Shown piece after piece: positions 9,020-18,040 of a stretch of DNA of 64,000 nt (position 1 is its first letter; each line of letters begins with the position of its first letter). Source of the stretch: JBJMHZ01 sp045807125. Its GTDB lineage: Bacteria > Actinomycetota > Actinomycetes > JAWWOL01. The DNA lies in the NCBI GenBank assembly GCA_045807125.1, contig JBJMHZ010000016.1:62001-126000 (forward strand), written 5' to 3'. The notes below the pieces were generated by a model. The model did not search any database. It was not told where the DNA came from and saw nothing but the letters and a program-made list of their open reading frames with translations. The position numbers and the translations under genes were made by a program.

Positions 9020-9287
9020 CGGTGGGACCTTTCGATCGAGGGCCGGCGGACGGATCGAGGCGTCAGCCCGATCGGTGGGTCAGCGCCGAGTCTCGCACGG
9101 GCGGCTCCGGGGGCTCGCCGGGCGAGCACGTGGGGCGGACGGTTCCCGGCATGGTCCACATCGGTCTCCGCCGTCCACAGCCACCCGGCCGACCCGCCAG
9201 GAGCGACGGCCGACCGGCCCAGGATGACCGCGCACCGCTTCGCCGACCCGTCCGGACGTGGCCTCCGGACCGACCCGAGGAGGGTCC

Positions 9288-9611
9288 GTGCCCCCGACCC
9301 CATCCGCGCTGCATCACCTGGGCGGCCGGCTCCGCGCCGCTGAGCAGGAGCTCCGCGACGTGCGGCGCGGGCTCCTCCGCGCCCTCTCCGCCGACGGGTG
9401 GTCGGGGGCGGCGCACGACGGCCTGCTCGCCGCCGGCGAGTCCGTCTCGGCGCGCCTGCGCGCGCTCGCGGACCGGTTCGCCACGACGGCCGAGCGCGCC
9501 CACTGGCTGGCCGGGCGATGCCCGAGCGCACCGGCCGTGCCGGCCCCGCCGGCCCCGCCGGCGCCGGCCGAGCCCGCGCCGCCCGGCCGGCCGTGGGCGG
9601 TCGAGCCGTGA
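9288..9611 (+). CDS. small WXG100-like helical protein
   Basis: A 107-residue protein started by a GTG with a good GAGGAGGG site 4-11 bases upstream. It is mostly helical (LGGRLRAAEQELRDVRRGLLRAL), then a W-S-G turn (DGWSGAAHDGLL) in the right place for a WXG100 hairpin, and a second helix. It ends in a Pro/Ala-rich tail. Its stop overlaps the start of the following hydrolase as GTGA, so the two are translationally coupled. The inference is a small partner or targeting protein for the hydrolase; no ESX genes are in view. Confidence 0.6.
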   Translation: MPPTPSALHHLGGRLRAAEQELRDVRRGLLRALSADGWSGAAHDGLLAAGESVSARLRALADRFATTAERAHWLAGRCPSAPAVPAPPAPPAPAEPAPPGRPWAVEP

Positions 9612-10876
9612 CCGGGCGGCCGATCGCCGCCTCGTACGCCTCGCTGCACGGCATCGCCGACGAGCTGCGGCGCGGCGCCGCACGGGTCGGCGCGCTCGGG
9701 CCACGCCTGCTCGCCGACCTGGCGCGGTCGGGCCTGGAGCTGCTGCCCCTCGCCGGCGTCCTCGGTAGCGCCGGGCTGGCGGCCGACATCGGCGGCTGCT
9801 GCGGCGTCCCCGGGCTGCCGACGGCCGCCGCCGAGCTGGCCGCTCTCGCCCTGCGGGTACGGGCTGCCGCGCTCGCCTACGCAAGGGTCGACGACGCGGT
9901 GGCGGCGACCGTCGGCGCGGCGACGTGGCCGGTCGCCGGGCCCCTCGCGGCGCAGGCGGCTCTCGCCGCGCCCTTGCGGTCGATCGCCCTGCTCGTCGCC
10001 TGGGACGCCGAGCATCGCCTGCTGCCGGCCGGCGACCGCTGGCTCGCCGACCCGGTCCTCGATCTCATGGACCGGGCGGTGGAGGGCACGACCGCCGTGC
10101 ATCCGGTCGACCCGGCCGCGCTGCGCGCCGGTGGCGTCGATGTCGCGACGCTGCTCGCCGCCGGAGGGTCGGCCGCGGGCGCACTGCGCGCAGTCGCCGA
10201 GCTGAGCGACCCGGCGCTCCCGTCGACCTTCGCCGTGGTGCAGACCGGCACCGGTCCACCGCCGCGCTTCGTCGTCTGCATGCCCGGCCTGCAGCGCTGG
10301 TGGGGCGCCGATCGCGGGTCGGCCGACCTGCCAGGGGCGATCGCGACGCTCACCGGTCACTCCAGCTACGTGACGGGGGTCCGGCGGCAGCTAGGGGCGC
10401 TGCCCTCCGGCAGCGAGGTGCTGCTGGTCGGGCACAGCCAGGGCGGCATGGTCGCGCAGGCGCTCGCTGCCGACCACGGGCTGCGCGCGGCCGGCATCGT
10501 GGTGGCTGGTGCGCTCTCGGCCGGCTCCCCTCGGCTGGCCGACGCCCCGCTGCCCGGCGTCCCTTACCTGGCACTGGAGAGCGCCGGTGACCCCGTCCCG
10601 CCCCTGCGGGCGGTCGCGGCCGGCGGCCTGCTGCCCGCCGTCCCGCAATCGGCGCACCCCGGCACGGTCGTCGTCCGGTTCCCGGCGACGCACCGCGGCC
10701 TCTCGCTGACCAACCACCGCCTCGCCGAGGGCGGCTACCTCGACGCGGCCGCGTCGGCCGACGCCCGGGTGGTCGCCTTCCGGCACCGGATGGCGCGCTT
10801 CTTCACCGGCTCGGTCGTCGGCGTGCGGGCCTACCAGGTGACCGACGGCGGGCTGCTGGCCGGGGTGGCGCCGTGA
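9608..10876 (+). CDS. alpha/beta hydrolase with long helical N-terminal domain
   Basis: 422 residues from the GTG at 9608. Residues 1-200 are Ala/Leu-rich and helical, without a signal peptide. The C-terminal half is an alpha/beta hydrolase with the nucleophile elbow GHSQGG (Ser277 by my count), a preceding strand EVLLVG, a plausible acid in ALESAGDPVP and a late histidine in TNHRLAEGGY. It is coupled to the WXG-like gene upstream. The arrangement resembles actinobacterial proteins whose helical N-terminus pairs with a WXG partner for type VII export. It is probably a lipase or esterase. Confidence 0.7.
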   Translation: MTGRPIAASYASLHGIADELRRGAARVGALGPRLLADLARSGLELLPLAGVLGSAGLAADIGGCCGVPGLPTAAAELAALALRVRAAALAYARVDDAVAATVGAATWPVAGPLAAQAALAAPLRSIALLVAWDAEHRLLPAGDRWLADPVLDLMDRAVEGTTAVHPVDPAALRAGGVDVATLLAAGGSAAGALRAVAELSDPALPSTFAVVQTGTGPPPRFVVCMPGLQRWWGADRGSADLPGAIATLTGHSSYVTGVRRQLGALPSGSEVLLVGHSQGGMVAQALAADHGLRAAGIVVAGALSAGSPRLADAPLPGVPYLALESAGDPVPPLRAVAAGGLLPAVPQSAHPGTVVVRFPATHRGLSLTNHRLAEGGYLDAAASADARVVAFRHRMARFFTGSVVGVRAYQVTDGGLLAGVAP

Positions 10877-10920
10877 GCCGGCTCGCCGTCCTCTGGCGCG
10901 GCGCGGCCCTTCTCGAGCGG

Positions 10921-11295
10921 TCAGGCGGGCGGGCGCCAGGTCCCCGTCGGGTAGACGGGCACGAGCGGGGTCAGCGGCACCGTCGTGACGCGCTCCAGAG
11001 CCATCCGCCGGTCGGCGACGCCCCGCTCGACGACCTCGAGGCCGACGACCTCCCACGGCGGCAGCTGGGCGCTGCTGCGGTGCTCGCCCCACAGCCGGAG
11101 GGCGAGGGCGCAGGCGTCCCCGCAGCTCTCCGCCTCCTCCCAGTAGCGCACCTCGGCGCAGTCGGCGGCGTACCGGCCGGAGACCAGGAAGGGATGCTCG
11201 GCGACGAGGCGCTCGAGCGCCGCGCAGACCTCGACGGCAGGCCGCGACTCACCCGCGACGGTGAGGGTCACCAGCCACAAGCGCCCGTCCGGCAT
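10921..11295 (-). CDS. hypothetical protein, 124 residues
   Basis: I do not recognise this family. The ATG at 11295 starts MPDGRLWLVTLTV; the longer frame upstream is arginine-rich and looks non-coding. The protein is a compact alpha/beta sequence with two nearby cysteines (YAADCAEVRYWEEAESCGDAC) and a C-terminal PTGTWRPP. No signal peptide or membrane segment is visible. It converges with the hydrolase gene and stands alone. Confidence 0.6.
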   Translation of the reverse strand: MPDGRLWLVTLTVAGESRPAVEVCAALERLVAEHPFLVSGRYAADCAEVRYWEEAESCGDACALALRLWGEHRSSAQLPPWEVVGLEVVERGVADRRMALERVTTVPLTPLVPVYPTGTWRPPA

Positions 11296-11550
11296 CCGCG
11301 CGCTCCTCCGAGTCCGCGACGCACGGCGACGGTCGTCGCCCGGTTGGGCGACCCCGCGCTCGCGCGCCGGCCCGAGTCGCGCGGTGCTCGCGGTGAGCGT
11401 CGAGCAGCCCGGGCATTTCCGCTGTTTCGTAGTTGACCAGCCCACGGGCGCCCGCGTGGCCGTTTTCGCGAGAAGGGCGGCGGGATCAGCACGATGACCA
11501 CGGCGGATGCGTGATCGCGCGAACCCCGCGGAGTCCCCCGGACCCGGCGC

Positions 11551-12903
11551 TCAGGACCGCCCGTCGAGCCGGTAGTCGGTGCCCCGCGGACCCAGCGGCC
11601 GGTCGATCCACGCCTCGCTGGCCGGGTGCCAGTCGAAGGTGACGCCACCGATGGTCACCTCGGCACCGGCTTGCGCCCCGGCCTCGGCGAGCGCCTTCTC
11701 GACGCCTGCCTTCGCGAGCCGATCGGCGAGGTAGCCGACCGCCTCCTCGTTGTCGAAGTTCGTCTGGCGCACCCAGCGCTCCGGCTTATCGCCGCGGACG
11801 ACGTACGCGCCGCCCGGCTGAGCGTGCACCTCGAACTCCTTCTCGCCCAGCGCGGGCGGGCGCAGGACGATGCGGGTCGGCTCGGCGGCGGGCGCGGCGG
11901 CACGGGCGGCGGTCACGTGGCGGGCCAGGGCGTACGCGAGCTCGCGCAGTCCCTCCCGCGTCGCCGCGGACGCCTCGAGCACCTCCAGGCCGCGGGCCAG
12001 CAGGTCGGGTCGGACGAGCTCGGCCAGCTCCCGGGCCGCCGGCACGTCGAGCTTGTTGAGGACCACGAGGCGCGGCCGGTCGGCGAGCCCGCCGTAGGCG
12101 GCCAGCTCGGCCTCGATCGCGTCGACGTCCGACAACGGGTCGCGGCCGGGCTCCTCGGTGGCGCAGTCGACGACGTGAGCGAGCACGGCGCAGCGCTCGA
12201 CGTGGCGCAGGAACTCCAGGCCGAGGCCGCGACCCTGCGAGGCGCCAGGGATGAGGCCGGGCACGTCGGCGACCGTGAGGACGGTGTCGCCGGCCGTCAC
12301 CACGCCGAGATTGGGGACGAGCGTCGTGAAGGGGTAGTCGGCGACCTTGGGCTTGGCCGCCGACAGCGCGGCGACCAGCGAGGACTTGCCGGCGTTCGGG
12401 AAGCCGACCAGGGCCACGTCGGCGACGGTCTTCAGCTCGAGGACGACGTGGCGGCTCTCGCCCGGCTCGCCGAGCAGGGCGAAGCCCGGCGCCTTGCGGC
12501 GCGCCGAGGCGAGCGCGGCGTTGCCGAGACCGCCGCGGCCCCCGCGCGCGATCACGAAGCGGCTGCCCACGCCGACCAGGTCGCAGAGCACCTCGCAGGT
12601 GCGCTCGTCCATGACGAGCGTGCCGTCGGGGACCGGCAGGACGAGGTCGGTGCCGTCGGCGCCGTTGCGGTTGCTGCCCTGGCCGGCCCGGCCGCTGGTG
12701 GCCTTGCGATGCGGCGAGAAGTGGTAGTCGATCAGCGTGGTGACGCCAGGGTCCACCTCGAGCACGATGTCGCCGCCGCGGCCGCCGTTGCCGCCGTCGG
12801 GACCCCCGAGCGGCTTGAACTTCTCCCGGTGCACCGACGCGCAACCGTGCCCGCCGTCACCGGCGGTGAGGTGCAGGACTACCCGGTCGACGAAGGTCGG
12901 CAC
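11551..12903 (-). CDS. obgE: Obg family GTPase
   Basis: 450 residues from GTG 12903, preceded by GGGAGGAG. Order: glycine-rich Obg fold (residues 1-158, e.g. GGPDGGNGGRGGDIVL), G domain with GFPNAGKSSLV (G1), DVPGLIPGA (G3), NKLD (G4) and a SAAT-type G5, then the C-terminal OCT domain. It acts in late 50S assembly and stress control. It follows rplU-rpmA, the conserved bacterial order. Confidence 0.97.
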   Translation of the reverse strand: MPTFVDRVVLHLTAGDGGHGCASVHREKFKPLGGPDGGNGGRGGDIVLEVDPGVTTLIDYHFSPHRKATSGRAGQGSNRNGADGTDLVLPVPDGTLVMDERTCEVLCDLVGVGSRFVIARGGRGGLGNAALASARRKAPGFALLGEPGESRHVVLELKTVADVALVGFPNAGKSSLVAALSAAKPKVADYPFTTLVPNLGVVTAGDTVLTVADVPGLIPGASQGRGLGLEFLRHVERCAVLAHVVDCATEEPGRDPLSDVDAIEAELAAYGGLADRPRLVVLNKLDVPAARELAELVRPDLLARGLEVLEASAATREGLRELAYALARHVTAARAAAPAAEPTRIVLRPPALGEKEFEVHAQPGGAYVVRGDKPERWVRQTNFDNEEAVGYLADRLAKAGVEKALAEAGAQAGAEVTIGGVTFDWHPASEAWIDRPLGPRGTDYRLDGRS

Positions 12904-12954
12904 GGTGCTCCTCCCTGAGGCGCCGGTAGGTCGGCGCCCGGCTGCGAAGCGCGG

Positions 12955-12985
12955 CGAGGGCGGCCGGAGCATCCGGCCGCCCTCG
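12955..12985 (-). terminator. strong hairpin after rpmA
   Basis: A perfect 13-bp inverted repeat (CGAGGGCGGCCGG / CCGGCCGCCCTCG) with a 5-base loop, 26 bases past the rpmA stop. There is no U-tract, as is common in high-GC actinobacteria. It may attenuate rather than end transcription into obgE. Confidence 0.65.
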
Positions 12986-13010
12986 AGGTCGAACTAGCTC
13001 GGCTGGCGCG

Positions 13011-13274
13011 TCAGGCCGACGCCTCGGCCGGGACGATGTTGACCACCTTGCGGCCGCGCCGGGTGCCGAACTGGACGGTGCCCTTCGCGAGCGCGAACAG
13101 CGTGTCGTCGCCGCCGCGCCCGACGAAGGCGCCGGGGTGGAAGTGCGTGCCGCGCTGGCGGACGAGGATCTCGCCGGCGTTGACCGCCTGGCCGCCGAAG
13201 CGCTTCACGCCGAGCCGCTGGGCGTTGGAATCGCGTCCGTTGCGGCTGGACGATGCACCCTTCTTGTGTGCCAT
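13011..13274 (-). CDS. rpmA: 50S ribosomal protein L27
   Basis: An 87-residue bL27 beginning MAHKKGASSSRNGRDSNAQR, with the N-terminal tail that reaches the peptidyl transferase centre. It then follows the conserved RLGVKRFGGQAVNAGEILVRQRG. No cleavable N-terminal extension (as in Firmicutes) is present. It is co-transcribed with rplU. Confidence 0.98.
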   Translation of the reverse strand: MAHKKGASSSRNGRDSNAQRLGVKRFGGQAVNAGEILVRQRGTHFHPGAFVGRGGDDTLFALAKGTVQFGTRRGRKVVNIVPAEASA

Positions 13275-13281
13275 GACAGCC

Positions 13282-13596
13282 CTACTTCCCGGTCTCGATC
13301 CCGGTGACCCGCAGCTGGCTGAGCTCCTGACGGTGCCCCATGCGCTTGCGGTAACCGGTCTTGTTCTTGTACTTGATGATCTCGATCTTGGGCCCGCGGG
13401 TGTGCGTGACCACCTCGGCGGTGACCGTCACGCCGGCCAGCTGGGCCGCGTCGGAGGTCACCGCGCCGTCATCGACGACGAGCAGCGCCGGGAGCCTGAT
13501 CGCGTCACCCGGCGCGCCGGTGACCCGGTTGACCTCGACGACGTCACCGACGGCCACCTTGTGCTGCCTGCCGCCGCTGCGGACGATCGCGTACAC
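13282..13596 (-). CDS. rplU: 50S ribosomal protein L21
   Basis: 104 residues from the GTG at 13596 (VYAIVRSGGRQHKV), with AGGAG upstream; the longer frame has an arginine-rich leader and is rejected. Conserved bL21 features include GGRQHKV, GDVVEVNR and the C-terminal KNKTGYRKRMGHRQ. It binds 23S rRNA and L20. It is first gene of rplU-rpmA-obgE. Confidence 0.97.
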   Translation of the reverse strand: MYAIVRSGGRQHKVAVGDVVEVNRVTGAPGDAIRLPALLVVDDGAVTSDAAQLAGVTVTAEVVTHTRGPKIEIIKYKNKTGYRKRMGHRQELSQLRVTGIETGK

Positions 13597-13802
13597 CGCG
13601 GAACTCCTGACTGCTCGGGTTCGAGGGCGCACCACCGACGCTCGGCAGGCACGCGACAACGGGCGCACCAGCTCCTGGGAGGCGGCGCACCGCCATGACA
13701 GGGTACGGACCGCCGGGGCACGGGGTCAAACCGGCCATCGCTCGGCATCGCTCGGCCGGCCCGGCATGCCCGTCATGGCCCGGCGTGACTCAGCCATCGC
13801 TC

Positions 13803-13834
13803 AGCCGTCCCTCGGCGATCGCCCCGGGACGGCT
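13803..13834 (-). terminator. hairpin just downstream of RNase E/G
   Basis: Inverted repeat AGCCGTCCC / GGGACGGCT, 9-bp stem, 14-base loop, starting 7 bases after the RNase E/G stop on the minus strand. No U-tract. Confidence 0.5.
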
Positions 13835-13841
13835 CGGCGGA

Positions 13842-16800
13842 TCATTCGGCGCTCGCCGCCGCCGGGGGTCCGGCCGGCCGGGACGCGCCCCGCCGCCGCC
13901 GGGCCGGGCGGGCGGCCTCGGCGCGGACCAGGACGTGGGCCGGCTCGGCGACCGGCGCCTCGCCGGCCGGAGCGGGGTCGGGGCTCGCCGTGGCCGCACC
14001 GCTCGCCGTGGCCGCACCGGTCGCCGTGGCCACACCGGTCGCCGTGGCCGCACCCGTCGCCTTGGCCGCGGCAGCGGCCGGCTCCCGGCGGCTGCGCCGC
14101 CGCTTGGGGGTGATGGCCGGGCCCGGCTCGGCGTCGGGGGCTACGCCGAGCGTGGCCGGGCGGGCGGGCGGGCGGGCGGCGCCGACATCCGCACCGGCAT
14201 CGACATCGATGTCGGCGAGGTCGGCGGCGAGGCTGTCGGCGACGTCGCCCGCCGCCACCGCCGCATCGGCGACCGCCTGCTCCAGCGCCTCCTCGTCGGT
14301 CACGTCGGCGCCCTCGCCGGCCTGCAGGGCCGGCTCCGGCGACTCCAGCGGCTCCGGCGACTCGGCGCGCTTGCCCCTGCGGTCGCGGCGCCGCTCGGCC
14401 GGGACCTCGTCGTCCTTGGCCTTGCGCCCGCCGGCCGCCTTGCGCTCGGCAGGCTTGCGCTCGGCGGCCTTGCGCTCGGTGGCCTTGGCCGGCTTGCGCT
14501 CGGGAACGGCCGGCGCGCCGCCGTCGAGGTGCACCTTCACCCCGCGGCCGTTGCACTCCGGGCACGGCTCGCTGAACGCCTCGAGCAGCCCCTGACCGAC
14601 CCGCTTGCGGGTCATCTGCACCAGCCCGAGCGAGGTGACCTCGGCCACCTGGTGCTTGGTGCGGTCGCGCCCGAGGCACTCGATGAGCCGGCGCAGGACG
14701 AGCTCGCGGTTGCTCTCCAGCACCATGTCGATGAAATCGATGACGATGATGCCGCCGAGGTCGCGCAGCCGCAGCTGCCGGACGATCTCCTCCGCCGCCT
14801 CGAGGTTGTTCTTGGTGACGGTCTCCTCGAGGTTGCCGCCCTTGCCGATGAACTTGCCGGTGTTGACGTCGATCACCACCATCGCCTCGGTGCGATCGAT
14901 CACCAGCGAGCCGCCCGACGGCAGCCAGACCTTGCGGTCCAGCGCCTTGGTGAGCTGCTCGTCCACGCGGTAGGCCGAGAACGCGTCCTCGTTCTTGACC
15001 CAGTGCCGCAGCCGCGGGGCGAGATCGGGCGCCAGGTGGTCGACGTACTGCTCGACGGTGTCCCACTCCGAGTCGCCCTGGACGACGAGCTCCTTGAAGT
15101 CCTCGTTGAACACGTCGCGGATGACCCGGATGACGAGGTCGGGCTCGGCGTAGAGCAGGGCCGGCGCGCTCGTGCCCGCCTTCGCGGCCTTGCGCTCGAT
15201 GTCCTCCCACTGGGCCTGGAGGCGGCCGACGTCGCGGCCGAGCTCCTCCTCGGAGGTGCCCTCGGCAGCGGTGCGCACGATCACGCCGGCGTCCTCGGGG
15301 GTGACCTTCTTGAGGATCGCCTTCAGGCGCGCCCGCTCCTTGTCGGGGAGCTTGCGGCTGATGCCGGTCATGCTGCCGGACGGTACGTAGACGAGGAACC
15401 GGCCCGGCAGGCTCACCTGGCTGGTGAGCCGGGCGCCCTTGTGGCCGATCGGGTCCTTCGTCACCTGGACGAGCACCGTCTGCCCCGGCCTGAGCGCCTG
15501 CTCGATCCGGTGGGCGCGCCCCTCGATGCCGCTCGCGTCGTAGTTGACCTCGCCCGCGTACAGCACGGCGTTGCGACCCTTGCCGATGTCGACGAAGGCG
15601 GCCTCCATGCTGGGCAGCACGTTCTGCACCTTGCCGAGGTAGACGTTGCCGACGTACGACACCGCGCTCGCCTTGGTGACGTAGTGCTCGACCAGCACGC
15701 CGTCCTCGAGCACGGCGATCTGGGTGCGGTCGGCCTGCTGGCGGACCACCATCACCCGGTCGACCGACTCGCGCCGCGCGAGGAACTCGGCCTCGGTGAC
15801 GAGCGGCACCCGGCGACGGCCCTGCTCGCGACCCTCGCGGCGGCGCTGGCGCTTGGCCTCCAGGCGGGTCGAGCCGGTGAGGCCGCGAACCTCCTCGCTC
15901 GCCTCCCGGCGAGGCTCGCGGACGTGGACGACGGTGTCCGGCTCCTCCGCGGCGTCGCCCTCCTCGCCCCGGCGGCGACGGCGGCGACGGCGGCGGCGGG
16001 TGGTCTCGGCGGCCTCGCCATCGGGCTCCTCGCCCGGCTCGGCGGGCGCCTCGGCGGCGGACTCGTCCTCCTCGGCGGACTCGTCGGTGGTCTCGCGCTC
16101 GGCGTCGCCACCGCGTCCCCGGCCGCGTCCCCGGCGGCCTCGCCGACGGCGGCGGCGGGCGGCCTCCGACTCCTCCGCGGAGTCCTCCGCGCCCGGCTCG
16201 TCCTCGTCCGGCGCGGCGGGGCCCTCGGCGGCGGGCTCGGCCGGCGCCACCGGCGTCCCTGCCCCCTCGGGCGCCGGCTCCGGCTGGTCGCGCCTGGACC
16301 GGCGCCGCGCGGGCGGGGCCGGCTCGTCGGCGGCCGGCCCGGCATCGGGCGCCGGCTCGACCGGCCGTGGCGCCTGGAACATCACCACCGGGGGCACGGC
16401 CGGCCCGGCCGGCACTGAGGGCATGGCCGACCCGGACGGCCCGGCTCCTGCGGCGGCCGTGGCCGGTGCGGGGGCAGCGGTGGCGCTCTTGCGGGCCCTG
16501 GCGCGCTTGGCGGGAGCGGGTGCCTCGGGAGCTGGCTCGGTCGCCGGCTCGGGAGCGCCTTGCAGCGCCGTGGCGGCAGCCTTCCTGGACCGGGCGCGCT
16601 TGGCAGGGGCTGCAGGTGCCTCCGTCACCTCCGCCGGGCTCGCGGGCTCGGGCGGCGCGGCCGCGGCCTTGCGGGCCCTGGTGCGCTTCACCGGAGCGGG
16701 CGCCTCGGCCGGGGTCTCGGTCGCGGGCTCCGGCTGTGCGGCGGCGGCCTTGCGGGCCCTGGTGCGCTTCGCCGGAGCGGGCGCGTCGGCCGGGCTCGCG

Positions 16801-17021
16801 GCCGGGACCGGCGCCGGGGCCCCGGTCGCGGCCTCGGGCGGCGCGGCGGTCTTGCGGGCCCTGGTGCGCTTCGCGGGAGCGGCAGCCGGCCCTGCTTCGG
16901 CAGTGGTCTCGGCGGTGGCCCTGGCGCTGCGCCTGGTCCTGGATCGGGGGGTGGACTGGGCTTCGGCGGGATCGCCTGCGGGGGCGGCCGGCGCCTTGCC
17001 GGTCGGCTCGTCGTCGAGCAT
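13842..17021 (-). CDS. rne: ribonuclease E/G family endoribonuclease
   Basis: 1059 residues from ATG 17021 (AGGAG upstream). The central catalytic part has an S1 domain (NVYLGKVQNVLPSMEAAFVD), the RNase H-like region with metal-site aspartates in VVIDVNTGKF and VIDFIDM, and the zinc-link motif CPECNGRG. It processes rRNA/tRNA and drives mRNA decay. About 400 N-terminal residues are Ala/Pro/Glu-rich with at least five repeats centred on KRTRARKAA, and the C-terminal arm is also low-complexity with Lys/Arg and Ala/Thr repeats. Such arms are usual in actinobacterial RNase E and likely bind RNA or partners. Confidence 0.95.
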   Translation of the reverse strand: MLDDEPTGKAPAAPAGDPAEAQSTPRSRTRRSARATAETTAEAGPAAAPAKRTRARKTAAPPEAATGAPAPVPAASPADAPAPAKRTRARKAAAAQPEPATETPAEAPAPVKRTRARKAAAAPPEPASPAEVTEAPAAPAKRARSRKAAATALQGAPEPATEPAPEAPAPAKRARARKSATAAPAPATAAAGAGPSGSAMPSVPAGPAVPPVVMFQAPRPVEPAPDAGPAADEPAPPARRRSRRDQPEPAPEGAGTPVAPAEPAAEGPAAPDEDEPGAEDSAEESEAARRRRRRGRRGRGRGRGGDAERETTDESAEEDESAAEAPAEPGEEPDGEAAETTRRRRRRRRRRGEEGDAAEEPDTVVHVREPRREASEEVRGLTGSTRLEAKRQRRREGREQGRRRVPLVTEAEFLARRESVDRVMVVRQQADRTQIAVLEDGVLVEHYVTKASAVSYVGNVYLGKVQNVLPSMEAAFVDIGKGRNAVLYAGEVNYDASGIEGRAHRIEQALRPGQTVLVQVTKDPIGHKGARLTSQVSLPGRFLVYVPSGSMTGISRKLPDKERARLKAILKKVTPEDAGVIVRTAAEGTSEEELGRDVGRLQAQWEDIERKAAKAGTSAPALLYAEPDLVIRVIRDVFNEDFKELVVQGDSEWDTVEQYVDHLAPDLAPRLRHWVKNEDAFSAYRVDEQLTKALDRKVWLPSGGSLVIDRTEAMVVIDVNTGKFIGKGGNLEETVTKNNLEAAEEIVRQLRLRDLGGIIVIDFIDMVLESNRELVLRRLIECLGRDRTKHQVAEVTSLGLVQMTRKRVGQGLLEAFSEPCPECNGRGVKVHLDGGAPAVPERKPAKATERKAAERKPAERKAAGGRKAKDDEVPAERRRDRRGKRAESPEPLESPEPALQAGEGADVTDEEALEQAVADAAVAAGDVADSLAADLADIDVDAGADVGAARPPARPATLGVAPDAEPGPAITPKRRRSRREPAAAAAKATGAATATGVATATGAATASGAATASPDPAPAGEAPVAEPAHVLVRAEAARPARRRRGASRPAGPPAAASAE
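13983..14072 (-). repeat. 18-bp tandem repeat inside RNase E/G C-terminal arm
   Basis: Five consecutive 18-base units (GCTCGCCGTGGCCGCACC and close variants) in frame, giving an Ala-Thr/Ser-rich repeat of six residues near the C-terminus. It is a probable site of length variation between strains. Confidence 0.85.
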
Positions 17022-17134
17022 CCGGATGGATCTCCTGTCATGCTCCCGGGCGCGAGGAACGCGGCCACGCGGGAGCTCGTCGGTTCGTTTCACCGGCAGG
17101 CGATGACCGCTCGCCGGCAAGTCTGCTGGTGCGC

Positions 17135-18040
17135 CTAGCCCGCGGGCGTGGCGCCGACGACCGAGTCCGGCGCTCCCGCGGCCGAGCGGTCGGCCGCGAG
17201 CGGGTCGGCGATCCGGCCACCGTCGCCGAGCGGCCCCTGCGCCAGCCGAGTCACCCGAGCTTCGGTTGACGGCGGCACCCGGTCGGCCACGCTGCGGACG
17301 GCGGTAAGGACGTCGTCGGGTCGGACGGCCGGTGTCACGTGCCGCACGACCAGATCAAGTATCGCACGGTGCCCGGCGTCCGGTACGAACGCCTCCGTCC
17401 CGGCGCGTCCGATGGCCGCCCCGTCCACCGGCTCGCGCGTCGGCTCGACCACCGGCTCGACCGTGGCTCCCGGTTCGTCGGCACCCGCTCCGTCGAGCAC
17501 GGTCAGCGACACCACGGGGCCGCGCGCGTCGAAGCTGCGCCGCCCGTCCTTGGTCAGCCGCTCGACCCCGACCTCGTCCCTGGCCAGGAACGCGGCAACG
17601 GCCGCAGCCGCGTCTGCCGGTGCCAGCCCGGGGATCTCGATCCGCCACCGCGACGCCTCCAGCCGGTCGGCCAGCGCACCGGCGCCGCCCGGTCGGCCGA
17701 CGGCCACCTCGATCACCTCGATCACGTCGAGCCCGTCCGGCAGCGAGGCGTCGAGCGCGTCGCGCACCGCCTCGGGGCGGCAGGCCGCGGCCAGGCCGAT
17801 CTCCAGGTACTCGGCCTCGCTGGCGACGCCCGTGGACGCCGCTCCCGCGTACGAGATCCTCGGGTGCGGCCGGAAGCCGGCCGAGAAGGCGATCGGCACC
17901 CCGGCCCGGCGCACCGCGCGCTCGAACGCCCGCTGGAAGTCGCGGTGGCTGGTGAACCGCAACCGGCCCCGCTTGGCGTAGTGGATCCGCAGCCGCTGCA
18001 CCACCGGCGGTGGCGGCGGCCCCTCGGGGCTGCGGGCCAT
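17135..18040 (-). CDS. TIGR03936 family radical SAM-associated protein
   Basis: A 301-residue protein beginning MARSPEGP, with the family N-terminus RLRIHYAKRGRLRFTSHRDFQRAFERAVRRAGVP and AFSAGFRPHPRISYAG. The family (DUF2344) almost always follows, or is fused to, a TIGR03960 radical SAM protein, as here. Function is not established to my knowledge. The C-terminal 100 residues are low-complexity. The gene is immediately downstream of TIGR03960, with no gap. Confidence 0.9.
   Translation of the reverse strand: MARSPEGPPPPPVVQRLRIHYAKRGRLRFTSHRDFQRAFERAVRRAGVPIAFSAGFRPHPRISYAGAASTGVASEAEYLEIGLAAACRPEAVRDALDASLPDGLDVIEVIEVAVGRPGGAGALADRLEASRWRIEIPGLAPADAAAAVAAFLARDEVGVERLTKDGRRSFDARGPVVSLTVLDGAGADEPGATVEPVVEPTREPVDGAAIGRAGTEAFVPDAGHRAILDLVVRHVTPAVRPDDVLTAVRSVADRVPPSTEARVTRLAQGPLGDGGRIADPLAADRSAAGAPDSVVGATPAG

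Noticed and set aside
13983..14072. CRISPR-like array
   Set aside because: Units are 18 bp, adjacent without spacers, and in frame inside RNase E/G: a coding tandem repeat. I saw no CRISPR array anywhere in the window.
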